A stretch of DNA of 64,000 nucleotides from Neoscytalidium dimidiatum (taxonomy: Eukaryota > Ascomycota > Dothideomycetes > Botryosphaeriales > Botryosphaeriaceae): contig CM074700.1 in assembly GCA_037367355.1 (NCBI GenBank), forward strand, positions 372,001 to 436,000, written 5' to 3'. Position numbers and translations under genes: made by a program. The notes below the pieces were generated by a model. The model made no database searches and was not told where the DNA came from. It saw only the letters and a program-made list of their open reading frames with translations. This document shows, one piece after another, positions 1 to 11,129 of the stretch (its first letter is position 1; each line of letters starts with the position of its first letter).

Positions 1-2
1 TT

Positions 3-3000
3 TTATCATTAACTTCGGACAGTCAGGTCGCATTCTCTACAAAATGCTTTCTGAGAACAGTTCGCAGAGTGAGCCTCGAATGGTGTCGCGAATTAACATC
101 GAAGCTTCCGGACTGCACTACTGAGGATTCGAGCAGAAAGCTGAAGCTCGAGATCTTGAAGGCTGCAATCACGTGCCGCATGACCTTTGATATTGGCGAG
201 CGGCGCATATCATCCCTACTCGAAAGCGACGAGGATATTGCAAGTGTGGTTGAAGCATTGATATATTCGAACGACAACACTCCTGTTCGGTTAGAAGACG
301 TCAGTTCGGACTTGAAAAGAAACCTTCTACTTTCCAAGAGGATATCACGGAATCTTGAACGCCCTCTGAGAGAATTCATTCTGCGGTCAGATGTTGGGAT
401 GAAACAGGCCGTCCGCCAGGTCAGTAGCATTACCGATTTCGCCACGAAGTGGAAGTGCGTACATGGAGATCAAGATAGGTGGATGACAGGCAAAACATTA
501 CCAAAGCCCGGTTGTGGCAACCAGACACTCCACTTCAACTTGCTCTCTGGAGAGCTACTAGTTGATGCCAGACCCTTAGGAAGGTTGCCAAGAGAGTACA
601 CTGAGCAGGAGATCTATAAAAGGGTCTTCGGTCCCAGAATCTTAAGCGTGTCGGCATCCGGCATTCCTCAAATGCAATACAAGTGCGTCAGACCAATAGA
701 GGGATACGAGGTGCATCTTGGAATGGTACAAGGCGAGCTAGTCATCAAGGCCATTCTCGGAGACCGACGTCTCCGAGCTATTCCGCCTGAGAAGTGGGAG
801 AAGGATCTTCCTGCACAGCTCGTGCAGGAATTCGTTCACTGGATGGACATTCCTACCGCCTCAGTCCACTTTCACCCTCTGGCGAATCCGTGGGAAACCC
901 CCAAGAAAGAGATTATCTTGAGCTATAAGCCGCATGGGCGGTCCAAGATGACTATCGGTACACGACACCTCATTGGGTCTGCCGGCAAGCTTAGGTTGGA
1001 TATCACTTCCATCCTTGGTGCGATCGAGACACAAGAGAACATCATCACTACAGTGCGGGAAGATGGTGTTGTAGAGGCCGAGCTGCCGAGATTTGGTATC
1101 ACCTTCTTCATCAATGCTGTTGGTACCCTCGAATCAAAGGAACTCGCTGCAGAGGTGGAAGTTGATCAAGACATTGGGTGTCTCATTGGTTTGCAGAGTA
1201 AACTTGTCGTCCGCAGTTGTGCAACTTGCTCAGAAGTATCCGAGCAGAGTGTAATCGTCCCATACGGCGACATTGGTGTCTCGGCATTGGGGCAACATAG
1301 GCTGATAACAATCTACAACGGGGAAGCGAAGAAGGTCACCTTCATACGTTATCGATTGGACAAGAATCTGGCCAAGCTACGAAACCCTCCTCAGTGTTTA
1401 GCTACGCTTTACAAAGCATACCTGCATGGGATGACTAGCTCTGTATTGCCAGACCCATTCACTGGCCGAACTGGCGTTGAAGAAGCACTTTCCATTCTCA
1501 GAGAACAGTCGTTGCGCTCATCTCCTCTGCTTTCAGAAGAGGAGTCGGACCTTCTCAACAAGATTGCGTCGATGACGCCAGAGAGAACCCACTATCCGCC
1601 GCATCTAAGCGTGATGCAAAGTCTCAAATGGAAACCCGGCTTAGGACAGTATATCCAGAATGAAGAGTTCTACGTCCTCGCTATGGATATAGTTTCCCAC
1701 ACTTCTCGTTTCGCGAGACTATCCGGAAAGATGCAGGCCATTGAACTCGCCAGTAGAGGAAGTTCTCATCTCCACAAAAGAGCAGCCAACCGCGAACGCA
1801 CAGCTCTCAATCTACATCCAGGTCGTCAGCAACGTACCGGAGATAGCGTATATAATGCTAGAGATTCAGCGGCGGATGAGGAACGTGCCTTAAGGGTGTA
1901 TCGGGTGGCTTTTCTCATCCACAAATGGCCACCGAAGATGAAAGTGGTCCATGATCTCCTAAAGAAAGTTCGCCAGTGGGGAATGATCGAGGGGTACGGC
2001 GAAGCTCCCGGCTTAATGGCAAAGTCCTGTACAAATATGCTCGAACTACCGCTAGGCCATAACTGGGGTGCTTTATATGACCTCTGTCGCTCAGCCCAGA
2101 AAGGATCAGACTCATTCAAGTTGATGTTCCTCTTTGGAAACATCATTTTCCAGCAGTCAGATAAGGCCGACACCATCGATACACTCCTTGCGATTGCCTT
2201 CTCCGGCCGATTCACAAATCTAATGCCAGAAAGGAACATGTATAGGCTCACGGCCGGAGAAAATCCAAGCTCTTCGGAGGTCCGCAAGGCAGCCCGGAAA
2301 GATCTCAGGCCTTTTATTGCCAGCGATTGGCCGGGCACTTACAATTATGAGAAGCGTAAAAGTTATGACGACGAGCTCGATAGACAGCTGGACCTTGTAG
2401 TCGAATGTGTGCGCTCTCAATGGCCATGCGACCAGCCATCACTACCTAACACGGGCATACACCTGATTAACAAACGTGTGGCTTCATCGGCCATTTCTTC
2501 ACTGTTCACCACGTGGAACCTCAATCGCAAGTATGTTCAGCATATTGAAGAGGTACAGAGACGCCTCAATCAAGTTAACGGCCCTGAGCTCAACATACAA
2601 GGTCCTTTGACTGTGTTGCCACCTGAGCTTCGAACCAACAACGACGTCTTTCAGACACTTCCGGACCTCGTGGACATTCTCTGCATCAAAGACGCTCCCA
2701 ATATCAAGCATTTGGTGCCAGCAATCACATTTGCTAGGGGTAGACGACTAACAGCACCAACTTCAAAACATGAGGAGCTTCGCCAGATTCTAGATTGTTT
2801 CCGTTCTAATCCGAACAGCACCAGGAGGACATATGGGAGGGATCTTGCTTCTAGCCTTACAGATTTACAGCAAGAGAACGCCCCAATCCTGCAAGAATCC
2901 ATTGGGACTGACGAAGACACCCTTCGAGCCCACCGAGATGGCCTCAGACTGCAAGTTGACGGGTTCTGTCAAGAACTCAAAAGTGTTTTTCAGCCCAAGG

Positions 3001-6000
3001 ATAGGAAAGAAGCCATTTTGAAGAACGCGGGCTTGTCGGCAGGTTTAACTGTATCGGCGCTTCTCTCACTCCTATCAACGAAGAAGTTCAGATGCCTGAA
3101 GCGTGAGTGGAAGCAAGCCGTGTCTAATTTCGGCGAGGCAGTTTCTCTATTACAGAGGTCGGAGCGACTACTCGTTGCTTTCTACCGCGACGACATCGGC
3201 GGATTCTACAAGGAGTCCGAGGAGCCTGGCCGTCAAGGTTGGAGTACTATTGAATTCCCAGACTGGCTCCTCATCGAGATAGAGAACAACCTGACAATCC
3301 GACGCACACAGGCGGCCGTGGCTTTGAAGATGATGTCTCCGGACTCGAACAGAAATTCTGTACTTCAGCTGAATATGGGAGAAGGCAAATCTTCAGTCAT
3401 AATTCCCATGGTCACCGTAGCTCTGGCAAACGGGGATCAAATTGCTCGCCTCGTTGTTCTCAAGCCTTTGCTGAACCAGACACAGACCCTGCTGGCCCAA
3501 CGCCTGGGCGGGCTGATAGACCGTCGCATATACCACGTACCATTCTCACGACAGACCCGCCTCGGGAACTCTGAGATCGAAAGTCTTCACTCTCTATATG
3601 AAGAGTGCAAGAAAGAGCAGGGAGTTCTTGTTGCTCTACCCGAACATATCCTTTCGTTCCGATTGATGGGCAGGGAATTAGTCGACAAGGCAAACAGAGA
3701 AACTAAGAGGTTGATCATCACTGAACGCTGGTTGCACAGCCATTGTAGGGATATCCTAGACGAAAGCGACGAAATTCTCGACTCCCGCTTCCAGCTTGTC
3801 TACTCCATGGGCACCCAGCAAATGATGGACGGGCAGCCAGACAGGTGGCTAATCACCCAAGCCATACTTGGTATTGTCGCAAAACAGGCGCAAATTCTCA
3901 GCTCCGTATCCTCTGATTGCCTCGAGATCGATCTCAGAGGCCGATCCTATCCCGTCATCTCTTTTCTGGACCCTAAGGCCGTGAATAAGCTATTTGATCT
4001 TGTGGTGCAACAGATTGGCGAAGGCAACCTTGTAGGCGTATCCTTTGACCACTGTACCGAAGCCACCCGCAGGCTTGCGCTGAAGTTCATTCGGGAGAGG
4101 CTCATCACGCCGGAAGAGTTCTCAAGGATTAAATCGGAGTTCGGAGGTCGTCCTGTATGGAACAAATTGCATCTGCTTCGCGGGCTCATTGCGTTCAACA
4201 TCCTGCTCTTCGCCTTTCAGCAGAAGCGGTGGATGGTTGACTATGGGCTGGCTCTAAACCGCTGTTTGATGGCGGTGCCGTACCGTGCAAAGGGTGTCCC
4301 TTCCCTGAGAGCAGATTTCGGCCATCCGGACGTGGCTATCGCCTTGACTTGCCTCAGCTATTACTACACCGGCTTGACTTCTGAGCAGCTTCGGCTGTCA
4401 TTCGACCTGCTCATGAAGGAATCTGATCCTCCTGGCGAATACGTACGTTGGACAGCAGATTTTCCGAATCGCGACGCCAAGCTCCGCAGTCTGCAGGGAG
4501 TGAATCTTGACGACGACGACCTTTGGGAATCAACTCTCTACCCGCATCTCCGATTCTCTAAAAGTGCCGTGGATTTCTTCTTGTCGCGGGTGGTCTTTCC
4601 GCGCGAGGGCAAAGAGTTTCCACGGAAGCTGTCAGCATCCGCATGGGATCTTCCTTCCGACAACTCCCACAGACCAACGACCGGATTTAGCGGAACGAAC
4701 GATAACAAGTTCCTTCTACCAATGTCGATTGAGCAACACGATCTACCTCAGCTGCACGGCACGAACGCCATGGTCATCAACCTTCTCCTCAAGCAAGAGA
4801 ACAGGCATTACATCGAGGCCAAGGATCAGCACGGCAAGCGCCTTCCCGTCAAGGGACTCCTAAGCTTGATTTCCAAACAAGATGCCCCCATCCAAGTCCT
4901 CATCGACGTCGGTGCTCAGGTACTTGAATCCAAGAACGAAGACGTTGCCAAGGAATGGCTTCAACTCCGTCCCGATTGCGAAGCGGCCGTCTTTTTTGAC
5001 GAGTCCGACGAAGTCATGGTTATCGACCGGGAAGATTTCACAGAGCGCCTGGCTACTTCCGCCTTCAGCAACCGGCTGGAAAGCTGTCTTGTATACCTTG
5101 ACGAGGTGCACACGCGAGGTATTGACCTGCGCTTGCCGACATACGCACGGGCGGCGGTCACGTTGGGACCGCGACTGACGAAGGATAGACTGGTTCAAGG
5201 TGAGTCGTTAACGCTGAACAGCCCCGAGAGATCGCACGAAATAACAGATCTTCACAGCTTGCATGCGGATGCGGAAGCTCGGGTGCCATCAATCGCTGAT
5301 GTTCTTCGCCCCACCAGAGGTCCATCGCGGAATGCTCGAGACAAGCTGCAAGCAACAGGGCGAGGAGCTCGACTCTTCAGACGTGGTACGCTGGTGCCTG
5401 GAGCAGACGTGCCGCGCAACCGACACCATGAAGCCACTATGGCTGTCCCAGGGCCTCGAATTTCGACACAGGCACCGCCTCTGCGCTGCACTCCTCGAAG
5501 ACGGTCCGGAAAGCGCGATCAACGACTCGCACCGGGCCCACAGGTTCCATACCGATATCCAAGAGCCGGAGGGTCGAACGCTTGAAGAGATGTACGGCGC
5601 TGCTGCAGACGGCAAGGCCATGCGGCCCTGCCTGATCGACGAACGCGCGCAGCAGGACCCGACGGCCAAACACCTCCTCGACATCTGGAACTCATTCACA
5701 CCCACGAGCACGGGAGACTGCGTGCTCCAGGAAGAGCAGGAGCGCGAGATCTCCCACGAGGTGGAGCAGGAGAGGGAGATCCAGACGGCGCCGCCGGCGC
5801 AGCCCGAACCCCACCACGTCCACCCACACCTCTCGTGGTTCGTCAGGACCGGCAGCCTGCCCGACTCCAGCCCGGCGGTCCAGGAGGCCTTCGGTAGCCT
5901 GGACCGCACGGCCGCGTACCGGCACCTACACGCCGACTTCGGGTCGACACCCGACCTCCTGGTCACCACGGACTTCGTGTCGACCGTCCGCGCCCCGGCG

Positions 6001-6576
6001 GGAGACTGCCGGAACGACCAGGCCCTGCGCCCCGTCAAGTGGGTGCTGTCCAACACGCGGGACAGCAGGCTGATCATCGTCAGCCCGCACGAGGCCGGCA
6101 GCCTCCTGCCCGACGTCCGGCGGTCGCGGCACGTCCGGCTGCACGTCTACTCGGCGCGCACGTCGCGGGCCATGCGCTCCTTCAGCAGCCTGGGCTTCTA
6201 CGCCGTCCCGGCCGGCGGCTGGTCCGGCGGCACCGACGAGCGGCGCCGGCTCGTCGCCGCCCAGCTGGACCTGTTCGCCGGCAGCCTGTTCTTCGCCGAC
6301 TACCAGGCCTACAGGACGGCGTGCGGCTTCCTGGGCTTGCTGACGGAGCCCGTGGCCGGCCTGCCCGAGGCCTGCGTCAGCAGCGACGGCTTCGTGGACG
6401 CGGTCGGTCGCGGGCTGGTCGCGTGGCCCGTGGCGTGCCCGTTTGCCGGGAGTCCTCTCCAGTTCCTGGGGGAACTGGTTGGTGCTAGGAGGAAGGGTCA
6501 AGCCTACCTCCGGGCGCATGTGGGCCACATAGTCGGTGGCCGCATGCTGACGGAGGCGGGCTTCGAGTCGGTGTGA
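3..6576 (+). CDS. DUF3638/DUF3645 giant NTPase-like protein, 5' truncated by window edge
   Basis: Two exons, 3..5199 and 5258..6576, give about 2171 residues with no upstream start in view, so the N-terminus lies outside the window. The 58-nt intron (gtgagt...cacag) restores frame exactly and joins ...KDRLVQ to ACMRMRKLG, a run typical of this family. Visible motifs are a Walker-A-like LNMGEGKSS near fragment residue 1125, an acidic ILDESDEIL block reminiscent of a DEAD-type motif II, and DEVHTRGIDLRLP followed by TLGPRLTKDRLVQ, resembling helicase/SecA motifs V-VI. The family (Pfam DUF3638 and DUF3645) occurs in very large fungal proteins of unknown function; an ATP-driven helicase- or SecA-like remodelling role is inference. 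The last exon is far more GC-rich than the first. The gene converges on the F-box gene, 149 bp away. Confidence 0.9.
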
Positions 6577-6725
6577 GGTGTTGGTGGTGGTTGGAGCGGG
6601 GCGGTTGCCGCGATTGGTGTTGGGTGGACGTGGTGATGGTGAGGAGGATAAGGAGGGGGCGAGGGAGGGAGGGAGGGGGGTTGGGCAGTGGGTGATCGGC
6701 TTTGTGATAAATAGTTCCTAAAAAT

Positions 6726-7693
6726 TCACGGCATATGCTCGCTGTCGATCTCCCTGAACCTCCACTCTTCCCATTCCCAAGCCGGCACGCCTCCGCGCCG
6801 CTCTACCTCCTTCGCATACTCCTCCTCCAGCACGTCCAGCTGCCGATGCATCCAATCCACGAACGACCGGCCGCGAAACCAAACCTTCGTGTTCCGCCCG
6901 CACCACGCACGGTAAGGCCAACTTCTCTTCTCACTCTCCTCCGGCGTCTCCTTGACCAACAGCCTGCCGCACTCCTCCGGCTCCTCGACGATCCCCTCGT
7001 CAAACAGCTGCACCGTCCCATCCAGCCGGGGCCCGAGCCCGGAAACAACGAGCATATGCCCCGACGCGAACGCCCAATGCTGCTGATCGCCCGTCGTCGC
7101 CAACCAGACCGGCACGCCGAACCCGTCGCCCGCCCGGCCGCCCCTCTTCCGCCGGGGCGAGAAGCTCCACTCCAGCCACACGAACGGCTGCTTCCCTCGC
7201 CCTTCCCCCTCCTCCTCCTCCTTCCTCTTCTCCACCACCCTGAACGGATACACGCACGGCCGCATCCCGCCCGCGTGGCTGAGCGCATTCGCCCCCGCCA
7301 GCTGCCACCACACGCCGCGATTGGCGCGATCGATCGTCTCGCCGTTGGTGAAGTACGGGCCGGCGTCCAGCCCGGGCCAGCACCAGCCGACGGCCGCCTT
7401 GGCGGGCCACTCGCGGACCCAGGTCGCGAACTCGGCCGGCAGCTTGGCGACGTCCTCGGCGTCGCCGAGGGCGAAGGACGCGAGGTAGGCCTCGCGGTCG
7501 AAGGGCCGCAGGTGCGGCAGGACGCGGGGCCGGCTGGGGAGGAAGCAGGGCGACGCGACGACGCGGTCCCAGAGGGCGAGGAGGGCGCGGCGGGCGGGCG
7601 GGCGGAGGTGCTGCGGAGGTGGATGAGGGCGCGGAGGGGGAGGTGGGACGCGATTTCGAGGTAGAGTTCGGTGGGGAGGGTGGAGAGGGACAT
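6726..7693 (-). pseudogene. F-box protein gene with a frameshift in this sequence
   Basis: The reading frame opens at the ATG at 7693 with LPTELYLEIASHLPLRAL, a clear F-box start, then becomes a Ser/Pro/Arg-rich stretch typical of out-of-frame GC-rich DNA. From about 7590 down to the stop at 6726 a different frame is open and protein-like (for example LLALWDRVVASPC, then WVREWPAKAAVGWCW, then RNTKVWFRGRSFVDWMHRQL). The switch falls inside a CGCC tetranucleotide run at about 7586-7606, and one more repeat unit (+4 nt) would put both parts in one frame of about 322 residues. No GT...AG intron fits. F-box proteins recruit substrates to SCF ubiquitin ligases. This could be a sequencing or assembly slip, a length-variable allele, or a young pseudogene; the sequence alone cannot decide. 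Confidence 0.6.
7586..7606. repeat. CGCC/GGCG tetranucleotide run at the F-box frameshift
   Basis: Three to four perfect GGGC units in a very GC-rich context, exactly where the coding frame of the F-box gene changes. A 4-nt unit is not a multiple of three, so each gain or loss shifts the frame. Confidence 0.75.
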
Positions 7694-8341
7694 TTTTCTG
7701 TTTCTTCTCTTTTATGGCGGTTGGTCTGTTTGCACTTGTTTTTCCACTGCTGGGAAGGCGGGGAGTTGTGGGGGTTGGCTCTATTGCGGGTACTTTTTAG
7801 GTTTTGTTTTCTTTTTCTTTTTCTTTTTATTATGTTGTGGAAGATGGGTCCCCCGTGATTGAGGCGTTGTGAAGGATGACATTGAAGCGAGCGCTCCGCT
7901 GCACACGCAGATCTTTGTCATCTCTCGAGGCCAATGGTTTTCGCCGGGCCGGGTAGTGCCGAATGCGACAGGCCACTGTCAATCTGAAGGGATTCATTGC
8001 ATCGGCCGATCCATTGACTGCGCGTGTCAAAAAGATTGCGCGCGGTGTCACGGAGACCAAAATGCTTTCCGGCCAAGCTGCGGAGAATCCCATACCTGCT
8101 AAATCTTTTTGAGGAGCTGAAGTAGTAGACTGTGAGGCAGAAGAGGACTGGATCGCAGGAAGATATCGCGCTTGCAGTGCCAACGAGTGCGGAGCCACGA
8201 AGCCAGTGGATTACTGGACAGTTTATTGCGGCATGCGGAAGTGTCATCATGGCTTGAAGCAGATGGCCGTCTCCGCGTAGTCACTCACTCATAGAACTAT
8301 TGCTTCTTAATTGAATGGGCAATTGAAATGATGTTAGCGGA
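7694..8341. other. Intergenic region between F-box and methyltransferase genes
   Basis: This holds the upstream side of the F-box gene and the downstream side of the methyltransferase gene, both on the minus strand. A T-rich block lies at 7801-7835. No protein-like open frame, RNA gene or repeat was recognised. Confidence 0.5.
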
Positions 8342-9679
8342 TTACTCGGGCTTCTGGCCGTAAACAAAGTAACTATATGATCCGTTAGCGACTGAACCAG
8401 TGTCGGTGCATTGGCGACTTACCAATCATAGTACATATGCACATCCTTCCTCCTTGCTTCTTTCCTGACCTCTGCCAAGAGAACCTGAACTTCCTCAATA
8501 CTCCATCCTAATACGGTTGGAAGAAGTCCGTATGTCATGGCCTCCAAGCCATCCAGGTAGTTCATCAACGAGCAAGCGCCCGTTTTCTTCAATCTTTGAT
8601 CCTTCGGCCACATTCCAAGAGGCATCTTGAAAACTCTTTCCGTGACATTCACGAAGCCGGCTTCTTCCATCCAGCCTTTCAACTTGGGGCCAGCCACCGG
8701 TTCTTTTCCTATCTTCTGCGTTGCTTCAACGACCAACTTTTGCAGCTTGATAATCTTGTTGTCTTCGGCCGCGGAGCCGTCATCGGAGGTGGGCACAATG
8801 TTCCAATCCTGGTATTCTGCGTAACCGCCGGGTTTGAGGTGGCTGAAATTCCCACAATCAGCATCGCCCATATATATACAAGCCTGAAGGAGCAGTACTT
8901 GAGTGACTGTCGCATCAATTTGGGCCAATCTGACAACGAGCAGACCATGTAACGGCTGTGGATAAAATCAAACGGTGTCGAGTACGTCCACTCGGATTCG
9001 ATATCGTCGACTTCGAACTTGACGTTTGGAGGGTTCCATCGCGGTTGGATGGGAGAGAGGTCGTTGCCGAGCTTCAAAATTTCAGCATTGTGTCTTTTCC
9101 AACAAGCAGGCGCTTTTTTTTTCTTTTCGTACCACCGTCGATGCTGGCCAGATCTCGCCTGCTACTCTGTCAATCACGGCAACGGGCGCACGCGGTGCCA
9201 TTGGGATCACGCACCCGCTTCAATCGCCCAGATTCCCGTTCCTGTACCCAAGTCCAGTATCCTGCCTTCCTTGTTGAACGGTGCGAACGCAATGGCGCCC
9301 TCGCACAACATCTTGCAGACCTCATGGAACATGTCAAGCCGGTCTTGCTCTTCTTCGTCGTTGGGGCTGCACGCGCATCATCAGCCAATGCTCGTCGCAA
9401 TTTCGATTCGAACTCTGCGCGCACAATCTGTACGACCCTTCTTTGTAGGCATGGAATCGTCGACCGTATTCAAACCTGTACGCCATCACGCTGCTGGCCA
9501 GCGAGGTGGTGAAGCTCTCACTGCGGCCAAAGTCAGCGCGACCGAGTCAAGCGTGGGCGTGCGCGTGGTGCATACTCGTCATCGCCGTAGGTGCTATCCG
9601 CATTTTCATGATCGGCGTCGACTTCGATGACGTTTTCCGCCTGAGCGGACGGAGTGCGTTCTGGGCTGGGGGACGGCAT
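8342..9679 (-). CDS. SAM-dependent methyltransferase, LaeA/UMTA type
   Basis: Seven exons on the minus strand: 9576..9679, 9425..9520, 9215..9366, 9133..9158, 8899..9071, 8423..8842 and 8342..8372, summing to 1002 nt (333 aa). The start is the ATG at 9679 (MPSPSPERTPSAQ). The protein has the family pattern: YRFEYGRRFHAYKEGSYRF, PNDEEEQDRLDMFHEV, the SAM-binding motif I RILDLGTGTGIWAIEAG, the motif NDLSPIQP, FEVDDIESEW, FDFIHSRYM, and LKPGGYAEYQDWN. The 26-nt fourth exon encodes GEIWPASTV between motif I and NDLSPIQP. Such proteins are small-molecule or regulatory methyltransferases in filamentous fungi, related to LaeA; most paralogues have unknown substrates. The last intron begins with a canonical gtaagt, and reading through it would end the protein at Trp, eight residues short of the modelled C-terminus. 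A gtgcgc donor was chosen for intron 2 because it gives the conserved SYRFPNDEEE join. No secondary-metabolite backbone gene is adjacent. Confidence 0.85.
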
Positions 9680-11129
9680 GTTTGGGCGGTGACTGTGTTT
9701 GTCGCGAGGCGGTCCCGCAGCGCGCGGGAGGGGCGCACGGCATATGAATATGGCGGCTGTGCCACATTGGTCGGCGATGTTCGCCACTTGTCGGCCTTAA
9801 TGCCTGTGTAGAGGCTCAAGACCGTCTGCGCCGCTTCGATGCGCGAATAAGGGGGGCCAATGATAAGCACGTGTGCCGAGAAACTGTGCCCACCTTTAAC
9901 CAGAATCGTTATGCGAGATCCCCATGTGGACTTACGATCACTGCACTTGGACCCAATTGTATTCTTGGCGCATTTCCGGCGCCAGCCGGGCGTCTGGTAC
10001 TTCGCGTAACTGCCGGTTGAACAAGTTCACCTTTCGTAGTAATACATCAAATGCGGTACTGGCTGGAGTAAAGCTATCATGGAAGAGATCCATATCGCGC
10101 AATGAGAGAAAAATGTCTGAGAGGCGAGGCGCTGACGAGTGCCGATTAGTTAAGCTCAGGCATAGCAGACAATGGGCATACCATATTTTACGGACGCGAT
10201 TGACGGGAATCGTATCGAAACAGCATTTCAATCCGCAAAGGCAGGGATGCAAGCTGGACGTCTGCATCACGATAGTTCTTCACAAGTCTAGGAAACTGGA
10301 CAATAATCTAATGAATCCTCGAAGGATTGCTAAAGCAGAAGGTCAAAGGTGAGTTCAAATTGTTCAAAGAGAAACCAGACTGCTACGGGACGTTGAGATA
10401 TTCGTCTGGAGCCGGGTGTAGCTTCCCCCGAGGAGTCGCGACTCGTCCATGTAGCCCTGGTCTGATCTTCATAATCCGCGCCACTCGTCAGCCACATCGT
10501 CATCTCAATGCTATCACTTCCTCGATCTAGCTTCAAAATAGGGTAACGTTCGACATTCGAGGTGCAGAGGCGCGTGCATCGTGGCAGATCGCTCCGGGGA
10601 GAGCACCGCTTACTCAGCCAGCAAAGTTCCGGCGGACCATTCAGATAAACCTTAACGATTTAGTTATATAATCTCTACCAACTTCGGAAGCAAGCATATT
10701 GGTTTCGGCCGGCCGAAAAAAAAAAGCCATAACAGTTCAATGCGAGCCTGACTGCGGCCAAAGAACAGGTTGGTAGAGACGAGGAGAGCTGTATATCACA
10801 GTGCATTTGAGGCCTGGATGTAGGATCAATATAAGGATTGGCATCGCCCCAAGACCTCCTCTATCTTTGCCAGACTCGGCATGAGAGGAGGCTATCTACC
10901 GGACGAGAATATTCACTAAGCTTACTCTTCGGCATGGTAAGGAAGGAAGTCAAGCGGACGCGGGCAGTCCTTACTAGCCGTCTACTACAGAAGCTATTGG
11001 CGTATGTCGTAATTGGTCATCTTGCTGCGGCTGCAACGGCCGCCCGCACTGGCCCGTCCGGCCCGCACCGCACCTCCATCATTCGCCAGCCACGATGGCC
11101 CGACTCCAACCCATCAGGAGGCCACGGCC
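9680..11129. other. Divergent intergenic region upstream of methyltransferase and HET genes
   Basis: Apart from the possible gene remnant, this holds the upstream regions of both flanking genes. A short A-tract lies at about 10720. No complete gene was recognised. Composition is nearer 50% GC, in contrast with the very GC-rich HET coding region that follows. Confidence 0.4.
9935..10330 (-). pseudogene. Possible remnant of a helical-domain (STAND/HET-associated-like) protein gene
   Basis: Two minus-strand stretches look coding but do not assemble into an intact gene. One, about 10200-10283, reads KNYRDADVQLASLPLRIEML. The other, about 9970-10125, reads RLSDIFLSLRDMDLFHDS then FDVLLRKVNLFNRQLREV. 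An intron of about 60 nt with branch ctgag/taac elements and a gtcag acceptor could join them, but the downstream frame stops at a TGA just before a gtaagt site and no N-terminus or C-terminus is found. The helical pattern recalls N-terminal regions of fungal STAND/allorecognition proteins. That resemblance is impressionistic; no domain is confidently assigned. Confidence 0.25.

Noticed and set aside
5289..6077. 262-codon minus frame antisense to the DUF3638 last exon
   Set aside because: Shadow of GC-rich coding sequence; sense strand has family motifs.
9367..9433. Alternative gtacag donor for methyltransferase intron 2
   Set aside because: It keeps frame but loses the conserved SYRF residues before PNDEEE; the gtgcgc donor 9 nt downstream gives the expected join.
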